A DNA stretch of 64,000 nt from positions 1,217,269 through 1,281,268 of the forward strand of contig NW_019091418.1 in NCBI RefSeq assembly GCF_001949145.1. Direction: 5' to 3'. Below are positions 48,801-60,800 of this stretch, piece by piece. The position numbers and the translations under genes were made by a program. The notes under the pieces were generated by a model, which worked only from the letters and a program-made list of their open reading frames with translations, did not search any database and was not told the DNA's origin. How positions within the stretch are numbered: position 1 is the stretch's first letter; each line of letters opens with the position of its first letter. This stretch comes from Acanthaster planci. Taxonomy: Eukaryota; Echinodermata; Asteroidea; Valvatida; Acanthasteridae.

Positions 48801-51800
48801 GCCTGTCTCGCGAGAAAATGAAGTATGTACCTTGGTATTGGTCTCTAGTTGAGTTGCAGCTCCTGCTTTGGCTATACACTCATGTACTGAAAAGGCAGGT
48901 CCTGTTGCAGTTGCTGCCAGTGAATTACGCGCCAAGCTCTGTGGGTACTGATGCTGCCCTCTGCAGTCTGCCCCCCTCCTCTCCTCCCACTGCTCTTCCT
49001 TCCTCCACTCGCCCCTCTGAACGCCTGCCCTGACAGTCTGTTTTCAGCTGCTGCGGTCTGCAGAAGCTTCCTCCCAGCTTTATTGAATTGATGTCGCCTG
49101 CCTTCAGATCACGTCATTGAGGCGCTGGGCAAGCTTTACAGCAGGACGTGAGCCAGTGACATGCTCACCACATAGCATGTCCTTGGGAATACGGCCATCT
49201 TCCATCCTGCTCACATGGCCAAGCCAGCGTATTCACCGCTGAGCAAGGACAGCAAACATATTTTGAATGCCCCTCTGTGTCAGGAAAGCCTTGTTTGGGA
49301 CGTGGTCCTGCCATGTAATTCCCAAGACCCTTCTAATGGCAGCCCATGTGGAAGGTGTTGAGTCTGCATTTTTGTTGGACGTAGAGGGTCCATGTTTCAC
49401 TACTATAAAGCAGCGTGCTGAACACGCAGGCTTGAAACACCACCATCTTGGTGTTGACGGGCAACATGGTGTTGCTCCGGACCTCTCCACAGCTGTATCA
49501 GCGACAGTGTTCTGCCCAGAGTAGAGTTCCTGGTAGTGTTCTGCCCACCTCTCTACTTGTTGACCACGGTCGGTGATGACATCACCTGTAGTAGACTTTA
49601 GCGAGGCGGACTTGGTGGCGGTTGGTCCAAAAGCTTTATTCATCCCTTCGTACATGGCTCGAATGTTGCCATAGTAAGCTGAATGTTGAATGCTCATGCA
49701 GAGGTTCAGCCAATAGTCGTTGGCGCAGCGCGCGTCGAGCAATCTGCTGGCATCATTCCTAGCTTTCCAGAGTGAAGCCAGTGTCTTCTCCGAGGGCTCC
49801 TTCTTGTGCCCAATCAACGCTGCTCTCATGGCTGCGAGTGCTGGCTCCAGTTTGGCGATTCCTTCCTCCAACGTGTCTGGGGTCTGCCTCTCTCGCTTGC
49901 CAAAGGTGTCCATTGTGAAGTTGTACATAACATCGCGAATGTGATGCCACCTCTCTTCAGCGTTGCCAGTGGGGCAATCTTTCAGGGCGTCCCTAAGGAG
50001 TCGACAAAGCACAAGTTAGGCACTGAAGTTTTGGTATTGATACGTGGGCGTCCTTTCTGCCCATAGCGGTGGATTTGTTTAGGCTGAGACCAAGGAATGG
50101 TCGGTGTCACAGTCGGCGCAGTGATAGCTGCGAGGAATCAATACACAGTTCAGCGAGGGTCTTTGGTTGATGATGAGATCCAGCTGGTGCCAGTGGCGTG
50201 ATCTGGGGTGCCGCCAAGATATTCTGTGTTTTGCCTTTGTAGAAAAGAGCGGCTATGGCTATGGCTATGCAGAGGTCGTAGTAGGAGCATAACTCTAGGA
50301 GCCTTTGACCGTTCTAGTTTAGCTCGCCGACGCCAAAATGGCAAGTGCTTCTCGGCCAGGAGTCATGGTCTGATCCTACTCGGGTGTTGAAATCCCAAAA
50401 TAGGCACAGATGTACAGTGGCAGGGATCTAGCTCTCTGATGGTGGATTCGAGCTCTACGTAAAACTCATCCGTAATCTCTTCTGAAACATTTTTTCTTTC
50501 TCGGATTGTACGTTATATTCAAATAATACCAAGTTCATAGCCAGATTTTGAAATGGCAAAGAAGAAACAATTTTAAGGATAAATTTAAAGTTAAAATTAC
50601 AAAATAAATTCAGATTTTAACACTCCTGGTTAAAAATTGAGTTAAATTATTTTCGTCATAGACCTTACGTTTCAATAAGCAGTTAAGGTCAGAAGTAATC
50701 ATTTATTTTGTTGTTTACCTTTTATCGTTCACCATCCAATATCCATGCTCCCCAGATCTGTTCCCTTTTTATAAATTTTGTGTTGGGCACTGAACTTGGA
50801 ACTTGACAAGTACTACACTACCACATTAGTGTTTAAGTAATTCTACAAACACCTTTCCATTGAAAAAATTGTAATGTATGTTGAACCAGTTTTTTAAAGA
50901 AGTTTTGTAAAGAAGTTTTGTATTTTATATTAACAGATTGAAACCTGCCACAGATGTGAAGGAATTAACATATAGATTTCTACCAGTTTGTTAAACTAAA
51001 TAATCCTAAACAACTTCTCAAGTGGAAGTCATAATTGCTTCTTAAACCAAGAAAATTGTGGTAGAGCTATTGATTTTGGAGGACAATCTACAAACCTGCC
51101 AGTTCCTCGTTCGTTTCAGTATTTCTTGAAGCGGATTTAAACATTGTGAAGTACATGTATGTTGAATTTTTGACAAAGCTAAATATTTATTTTTGACGAT
51201 TTGTCAGTTACAGGGTACCAAGACTTCAATAAAAAAGAAAAAGCACCTGAGTTTTCTGTGTTAGTTGATGTCTAGGGGTTGTTTCCCTTTAGCATGCAGC
51301 TTTGTTTGATTTCCTGATTTAATGCCAGCACTATTGAAGGACTCTCATAGCAGTGGTTGCACAAAATTACTTGAGTGGGTCCCAACATTTTATACAATAG
51401 GTCCAGTGAACCCTCAGGTACACACTACTGGTTATATATATTCTTCAGCTAGAATGAGGGTTGTTGGTTTACAGAATGTAATGTGAAGTTACATTACTAA
51501 AGCAGAATGTAATGGGAAGTTACATTACTAAAGCAGAATGTAATGGGAAGTTATATTACTAAAGCAGAATGTAATGGGAAGTTACATTACTAAAGCAGCA
51601 ACTTCTCAAGGCCATTACCGTAGAGATAGAATTGAAAGGCTGTAGATTTGCAAACGAATGGATGCAAATTTACTGTATGCCCGTCACATTTCTTACAAAG
51701 CATCGATGTAAAATTTCAACACGGAGCAGGTATCTGTTAACTCATATTTTTTACGTGTGTAATTTTGTAGTACCTAGTTTCTTTTACAGGGTAGTACTGG

Positions 51801-54800
51801 CGTCCAAATTGCCATAGAAATTGTTGTAAAAAGATTTTGGTTAATGTTTTTTTTTACAACTGGCCAGCTTGCCGTCTAGTAATAGCGAGGGGATCACTGG
51901 CGGCAGAAGCGGGGAGCCAGTGGTCCCCGACTTTTTCGACTGGGGGCCTCACATTTTGCAGGTCCTATAACTGGATGGGGCTTAATAGATCGATCCCTTA
52001 ATGGCTGATGCCTGATGGTCTAATAACTGCCCCCATTTTGAAATTGTTCCACCGCCAGTGGAAAGGGACAAATGAATTTTGCTCAGACACGCTTTTTTGC
52101 ATCATTGTATTTTTTAATGTATGAAAACTGTTCAAGCATTTCCAGATAAATGAGGGTGCTCTTGCTGTGATGGAAATCATGGAAGACTCTGTTCAGTTTA
52201 TGTATCCGTGGTAATATTTTGAACCCATGTAAGCCACCTGGCAACCTTTTATCAAAAGTGTTTCCAGGAGCAATTCTTTTAGGCCTGCAACAAGCTATTG
52301 CCAAAGAATTAGTTAAAACAGCGAAATGTAAAATTTTTAGCCGTTTTGTGCACAAATCAAGTCAACAGTGAGGTAAAGTATCTGGGATGACGGTTTTGTT
52401 CATGTATATACAAACCTGCTTTAGCATAAAAACCAAAACTTAAAAATACAGATCAAGCTAGCAAAACAATAAAAGAAAATAAGATTAACCGAAATTAAAA
52501 GGGGCATTTTCAATTTTCCTCCTCTAAACCTGTAGTGGGCAGATTATTGTAAGTACAGTTATGCAGCGTACTGAAAACATACTCATTTGGAAGGAGGTCT
52601 TTTATTTATGAAATATCACTGTGAAACCAGTTTCCTGATTTGTTTTTCAAAACATAGAGTCAACGAGACCAAGGGACTTGAGAAACAGAACTCGAAAGAC
52701 AACAAAACGTACCTCAAGCGAAGAGATGACAGAACTACCAACAAAGATCCGGAAAGTCATTAAACTTGACCCCCAGAGAGTCGTCAAGGTGAACTTACCA
52801 AGAGCTGCTAAATCTATATCTGACTCCAAAGTGGTGATGCCTGGAAAGCAAAGGACAGACAAGAAAGTAGCAAAAACCCTGGCCAAGAAGTCCATGTCTA
52901 CGGCCAGGATTGCTGTAACTCGAGTGTATTCCAAAAAGCCTAAAGGGCAAGCTTCGACTACCGAGCAAGGTGTGTACACATTTTGGGGGCAGAATAATCC
53001 AGCCACGTTAATCCACAATGCTCAGGCTCCTAGTATGGTGGAGGTACTATTCCAGCTTTTCGTGGATTTTATAAGCAGCACTGCGCACTGTGCAAACTGA
53101 CATATAACTGGGGATGGACACTTTGATCACATGCCTCTATTGACTGTAGTAATAATGGCTTAACAGGGATTTAACCTAGAATGGGGGCACAGATTTATTT
53201 CAGGATGCACTGAAAGCAACGTCGGGATGTGAAATGGAATGGGACACTTGAGGGCAGGATATACACCTGATAGTTATGCTACTGAGTTATAAACGTGTCT
53301 TTATTACTTCTAGATTTTTAATGTCGCACCAGATGGCATTACAGTGTCTACCGGTATTTTAAAAAATGTGGCTAGTTCCATTCACGATTATTCCCATTGT
53401 TTTGCAATTGTATTTGTTATTCACATTTTTGTTACCATGAGTATCTACTGGCTCAAGACCCAGCCCCGTCAAGAAAGCCGCTCACGGTCCTTTGACGGCG
53501 CCGACCCAATGCCAGAACTGGATACATTGAACAGAGCGGATTGACTGGAAGCGTGTCTAGTGGGGTTCACCATACAAAAAGGGAGAAAAAATGATAACAA
53601 AATATGACTAAATAAATAAAGACCCACACACAAGACACGATTAGTAAAACGTGTTGCAGTTGTTGCAAACTGAAATGGTTGATGGACGGTCCTTAAATTC
53701 AGAAAAAAGACTGGAGAGGTAACCGTTTGTATTCAACCGTATTTAGATCGTCGCAGACGCTGGGTAACGCGTGAACAAGACAAAGATAACAAATGTAACC
53801 AATGTAGATCATGTACGCAAGGTACAGTGACTAGAAACAGTACAGACTATTTCAAAAAGATCTGTCTTGTGAACACAATAAGTGTAAATCAGCTTGTAAC
53901 ATTTGCACGCCCAGACTGCGAGCATAGGACATGCAAATGTTGGTGTAAGGAGTGTAAGAAAAACTTGTGAATAGAAAGAGAGAAATCCTATGAAAAAATC
54001 CCACCTTTATCACTACAGGAAACATTATTAAATCATAAGTGTCACCAGAGTCGCTTAAAGAAGCAGACTTCAAAGACATTAGACGGTTTAAAAGTATTTT
54101 CACAAACTGGGAATTCATACCTCGATTTTTTAACAGACCCAGTGCGGGTTTTTAGTTCTCACGGAAAACTAGTCATCATCATCGGTTTTAAGGCCGTCGT
54201 CCATCTTCCGCACTCACACCCAGAAGTCTCATGTCGGCAGACGCGATCTCCTGCCAGGTCTTGCACGGTCGGCCGACTGGTCTGAACCCCTCCACCTCCA
54301 ACCTCGTGCATTTCTTGATCCAGTTGGCGTCCTCCCGCTTCACGTGACCATACCGGCTCTCGGCCTCAACTCCTCACTTGAAACATGGTCCGACAGAGAC
54401 ATGCCGCACATCCACCGGAACATTCTCATCTCCACCCTCTCAATCGCCACCTCTTGATCCGCTTTCATCGGCCATGTTTCGCTGCCATACACCATAGAGC
54501 TCCGAACAAAGTCTAAGTAGCTTGTAGACCCGACCTTTCACCTTCAGGGGTGGCGACCTTGATGTTAAGAATGGAGCAAGCTCTGTGAACTTTGCCCGGC
54601 CGCACCTCACACGTGCTAATGCCGCTGCGTGCGCTCATCCCTCCTCGCTCAGCAAATCCAATTACCCAGGTAACAGAACGACTGAACGACACCGTATCTC
54701 TGGCCATCAATCTCAAGGTCTTCTTTAATCTCTTCCGGCTGTGAAACCTGACTCCGGCAGCCCTTACGACTATAAATTGAGCTCACCGCCTACAGACTGC

Positions 54801-57800
54801 CCCTCACTCCACTGCACCTCCTGTGAACCCACTTCCGATATGCTGTACACTGGACACTGGACTGAACCACACGGCCATGCCCCAGAGCTTGTCACCTCCC
54901 CTCTGCCCACGCGACTGACCATCACTTTGGTCTTTACGGCATTCACCTTCAGACCCTTCCGAGCAAAGCTTGCCCTCCATGCCGTCGTCTTGGCTAGGCT
55001 CTCAGTTCCTCTCTGGTCCTTGCCATGAGGACGAGATCATCTGTGTACAACACCTCGCAGGGTAGCCCTCCTCTCGCCTCAGTCGATACCACACGCACAC
55101 GCACCGAGCCCTAGTGCACCCCAACATTTACCCCGAACTCCTGCTGTCACCACCCGCTGTCCTCGCCACCGTCTTCACCCCTGAGTAAAGCAACATCACC
55201 GCTCCCACCAACTGCTCCTCAACCCCCTTCTTCCTCATGGCCCACCTCAGCACCTTCCTCCAAAAGCCGAAGTACACCAGTCACTAAATGTTTTTTCTGG
55301 ACTTGACGCACGGTAAAAATGGCATCTGTCGTCCCTTTGCCGGGTATGAAGCCGAACTCCACGTCATCAATATTCACCTAGCTACAAAGTCATGCCTCAA
55401 GCACCCTCTCCCAGACTACCATGGCTTCCTTGAGGAGCTTAATTGCCCTGAAAAAGCCACATTCTGGCAGGTCCCCCTTTCCCTTGAGGAGTGAACCCAG
55501 AATACTACTCTGCCAGCCCAATGGTATCTCTTCATCCGAAACAATGGTGTTAAACCGGGAGGTCATCCGAGCCACAGCTGTATCACCAGCCGCCTTCAAC
55601 ATCACCACAACTCCATATGGACCGCCTGATTTTCCTAACTTCGTGATAGATATCGCTTTGGCCAACTCCTCATGACGCCCAAGGCGACATCTGGATTCCT
55701 GAACAATCTCGCACTCCACGTCTCAGTCCTACACTTTCTCCACGTACATCAATCCTTCGAAAATACTTCCTTCACACCTCCTTCACGCACTCACTGTCAA
55801 AATCGATGTTGCCGTTCTTGTCCTTCACACAGTTGGTACTAAAGACGTCCCGCCGATCCTTTGCCATCTGCTTTGCGATCCAAAAAACTGTCTTCTCCCC
55901 TCCTCATTCCTTAGCTCCTCCGCAAACTCCTTCCTTTCCTCTCCTGAGCCCTCTTCACATCTCTTCTGGAGACCCGCTTCGCCTCGAGATAAGCAATCCT
56001 ATCTGCCTCCAAACTGTTGCCCTCCACGAATCTTGCCACCAAGTCATTCCAACACCATGCCTCCCTGTGCCATGGCGGATATACCAGCGGACTGGCAGAG
56101 AAGTATTCTGGGTCCACTCTTCAAGGGGAAAGGGGGAGCCGCTGGAATGTGGCTCATTCGGGCTCACGAAGCCCGTCAGGCAAGCCATGGTAGTCTCGGA
56201 GAGGGTGCTTGACACGAAACTCTGTGGCCAGGTGAATGACATGGAGTTCCGCTTCATCCCAGACAAAGGGACGATATATGCCACATTTTTCGAAAAAATT
56301 CCAGTTCCTTATAAAATGCGATGTCATTCGGCTATGGCCGATGGTAAAATGACGTAGCTTGTAAAATATTAGGTAAGTCCTGGAGTACTCTGCTTCTAGA
56401 AAATCCCAACACTCTGTTGTTAGTTACAAAGATTATAGAAAATTCCAAGTGAGTCATTGCAAGTTAAATAAAACAAAAAAGAATGAACACAAACTAAGTC
56501 TTGCGCAGCGTTGACCCACGAGTGTCACAATAAAAGTTGGCCTCCGATTCACCTCAACCCCATTAGGCACGTTTTAGTCTCTCCGTTCAAGGTCTGAATG
56601 TCTGGGTTGGGTCGGTGCAAACCAAACACCGTGAAAGGCTTTCTCGACGGGGCTGTATCAAGACCCAGTAAACAGAGATGGTCAAACATTGGCTGATTCC
56701 CCCTACTCCCTGGCATTTTTTTTCAATACTATATTCCAAGATGTGCATCATTGTCTACGGATCAGTATAGCCGATTACTGAAAACTCCAGTACTCAGTTG
56801 TTTTCATTCCTGATCAGATATTTTGAGAATCCTTGTTTAGCGTTTCTATCTATGTTTCCACCTCTGTATCTGTGTCCGAATTAATACGACTAGACAGTGG
56901 TCCGGCTGTGGTGTTTTCCACAGTGATCATTTTGTGGTACTGGAGCACATCCTTGCCCAAGTTAAAGTTCAATCTTCATGACAGATGTCATAGTTTGGAT
57001 CAATGTCAGATTCAAATACAGTGTTTAAAAAAATAAGAGTAGGTTTTGCTGGCAAATTTTAAAAAGTTGCCAAAATACTAGTTGAATACACATTGTTGCA
57101 GCTATTTACATCTCTTATACATTGGAAAGGACGTGACATGTTCAAGTGGTGACATTTTGTGATAATCATGACTTGTCACAGGAGCCTTGAATGTTCCTCT
57201 GTACCCATGGCATTTTGTTCAGTCAATGAATTTCAACCTTTGCAATTGTATTTCAGTTAAGAGGACTGCTGTGAGGCAAAATGCAAAGAGCATATTCAAT
57301 TCCTCTACAGAAAAGGGAGGGGCTGCTGAACTTCAAAGAGGAGGTAAGAAAGGGGGAAAAGCGAGATCTGAGAAAGCCAGCAGCGTAAAGAACACAAAGG
57401 TTGTCAAGACCAAGAATGTCACCGTTGGAAAGCATAGTAGTCAGCAGACGAAGGCCGCATCCACCATCAAGAAAAGGGCCGTCGCAAGGAAGCTAGTGGT
57501 CAAGCCAAAGACATCCAATGCCAAGAAAAAACCCGTCACAAAGGAGGCAAAACAAAAAGGGAGTCTGGTGCCCAAGCCAAAGACATCCAATGCAAAGAAA
57601 AGGACCGCCGCGGGGGAGGTGAAGCAAAAAGGGAGGCTGGGGGTCAAGCCAAAGAAGGCAACCAACAGCAGTGGTCTTCAAATGAAGAAGAAAGTGGCCA
57701 CACATCCCAACTGCACACTGACACCAAACCGGAAGATCAAAGTGGTTGACAAGGATCCTATGTTCGAAGTCAAGTATGTCACAGTTGAAGATTATGGTCG

Positions 57801-60800
57801 GTCCACGTCATGTTTAACACTTTTTACAAAACAAGCATTTGAATCCACGGATATTGAGACTGATTATGAAGTCTGTGTGCCCAATAAGCCTAATCCGAGG
57901 CTGAGTTGTGATTTGTATATACGTGTACATACGTGTACATACAAGTGTGAATTCTGAATTTCAAAACATTTACTAAAATGCATCTGAATGACATGACTTC
58001 CAGAAGGTCATACCGATAAGGTTTTGAATGTTTCTTGAAAAGGAAAGTTAAAGAAGTTATCGTGTGGAATGCAGGAGCTTGCTGCCATTTAGTTTGACTT
58101 TATAGTTTAATTTGTCTCAAGTCAATCTCCTTATTGCAAGTGAAAAGTAAGAGGATAAAAGCTGAGTTTTCGTGTATTTGTCTTAGGAATGAGAAGGAAA
58201 TTCCCAAAGTGTCGGATTACGTCAACTGCAAGCGGGCTATCCGCGCCGTCTTGACCAAGGACAACGCCCTCTTGAAGAAACTGATCAATAACACCAAGGA
58301 GATCCCTTCCTTGTTCGTCTCGAGAAGCGTGTGTCTGAAGGATGACGCCCTGGACTATGCCCTGAAGACGGAGAACACCGATGCGCTCAAGCTGCTCATC
58401 GCAGAGAAATGTTACAACCGCGACAAGCCACGTAAAGCCATGCCTGACCAACCATCTCAAAATGACTTCAACACAAATCCACGGTTGGTTCAACTGTAAA
58501 TCACTGAAGTCTGAGAGCCTGATATTTTGGTTTTGATAATAGCAGAATCTTTCTAAAATCTGTGTTTTGGAAGGAATATTCAGTTCATGTATATACAGGA
58601 ACTGTATGATGAAAACCTCTTGCTGGTTGCTTTGATGCAGCATCATTTCTATTTTGTACTGCATTAAGGTCTCGTTCCTATCTTCGGCAATCAGCATTCT
58701 CGGCATTAATACATGTATTTCCCAGGAACGTGTATTACTTTCTAGCCGTTCATAATATAATCATTGTTAATCGATCTTCACATTTTATCTAGTAGCACTA
58801 CAAGGGTATGTCTTTTATTTGTGTTTTCTGACATGCAATGTTTGGATGACGTGCGGCGTTGCCAACCCATGGAACAGTTATGGTTATGAAGGGAACAGTG
58901 CCTTAACTAAGGTAACAAACTGCAAATTAATGGTAACTAGAAGAAAGCAAATGTGCTGAGTAATTATTAACTCACTACCGGCGAAAAGCAGTGAGCCAAT
59001 CCTAACCATCCCTAATGTATTCCCTAGTGTTAAAAATATTTTTGTGTTCATCAGCTTTACAAAAAGAAGCCAATATTTTGTAGGGTCAGGAGTTTTCATG
59101 GGGACTCGCTCGCATCCACTTCGTGTTGTCCCCTCTCTAATAAAGCAGCTTTCAAGGTATTTCGGGTCAAGGTTATTCCTGGAAAAATAAATGAGAACAG
59201 TTCTGGAGATCATCATCAAAAACTTCATTCGAAAAAGTTATCATAGTTAGAGAAAAAGAAACATTCAGTCTGAGTTTTCTGAACCACAGAAGTAAGCAAT
59301 GTTCGCACGTAGTGCATGTATGTTAAACATGTATATATGTATGGAAGAATCTTGCCAGTGCAATATTCTGAGAACTACTTCACATATGGACTTCTCACAC
59401 TAGGCTTTAGGATTGCATTTAGGGCCAAAAGGTCGAGGGTCAAGTTTGAAACAAAATATTTTGGAAAACTGACAAGGTGCTTACAAATAATGATAAATAC
59501 TAAATCGATAACCAAGAAATGGAGTGGAGCGGGATTTGAACCTGCGACCTCCGGAACACGATACCGGTGCTCTATCAACTGAGCTATACAGCCCTATATG
59601 CTGGTGGTCCTTCCCATTTGTGGGCTCTTTAGCGGGGGGCACTAGTCAGAAGCCATGAAACTTGAAACACCATATGGCCATTGACCAAGCCCCAATTACA
59701 CGATGCAACCTGGGGAGTAGTGAAGTTTGGATAGCGTTAATCTGCATGTAGATAGTGCACAGTTTTGTAATGTTATAGCGAGTTCGAGCGACAGCTTTAA
59801 ACCTTTTTTTCACAATTGTGTAATGTTACAGCAAGTTCGAGAGACAACTATAGACCTTTTTCCTGTGACGTCACAATCGTGCTGGATCGCGATGTATTTG
59901 ATGGTAATGAGTGCATAATGTTGTGATGGCAATATACTTATTCAAGATTAACTAGTCAAGCATTCAGTGGTCTTACGTGCGCTTGCATGTGGTTGAAGCT
60001 GCCCATAGGAGTGTATGCAATCACCGTTGTCACGGCGGTCCACACGTGGTGGTATTGTTTACATTTGGCGCAATCCAGTCACGTGGGTGAGAAAGGTCTA
60101 TAGTCAACTATAGTTCGACTACAGTTGCCCCAACGATAGATGGTATGGCTCATCTAGACAAGAAACCCAGCCTTAGGGCATGTTCACACCACTGGTCATC
60201 AGTAGAGGATTTCATTTATCAGTCTGGAGGGAAATACTCACATGAGAACCAATGTCAAAAGGTCCCAGCCAGCTGCATAATGTTAGTAACGATGGTATTG
60301 TACTAAGTACAACACTTATTAGCTCTATAAAATTGGTGCTGGGGTTAACGGTGGAGGAGGGCCTGTGGAAATAGAAGTGCCCCATCCCCCTACACACTTC
60401 CCAGCCCCATTCGTTTGATGGGTGGCTTACAACTGGACAGTTTCTGTAAGTATCCATTCAGCAAGATGACGATTATATTAAGTTCCTCTGACAGAATCCG
60501 AATGTCTCGTACAATGGTTACGTAACATTGTGACCATTTCCTGTGTACAGTATGTGTGTTTTCTGTTCAATGTGAATGCTGGACAGTGTGAACGCCATTA
60601 TTTTCCAATTTAAGTCCGTCTGTTTTCCTTTTTATTCAGGACATTGATTACATAGGTGGCACCAGAAACATGGTACGATTTGATAAAGCTTTGAACCATG
60701 GTGTGTCGATTGATGTAATCTCTCTCGTAGCCGAGGTGAGTTCTTGTTTGGGTGTAAACGCATAAGGATCATTGCACGGAGAAAATTGAAAAGGATTTAT

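Noticed and set aside
57774-57957. Continuation of exon 5 to an in-frame stop
   Set aside because: A strong donor GTATGT at 57774 gives the only phase that joins exon 6; the further residues lose the basic character.
59521-59593. Functional tRNA-Thr gene
   Set aside because: Acceptor stem and anticodon stem mismatches make a pseudogene or SINE head more likely.
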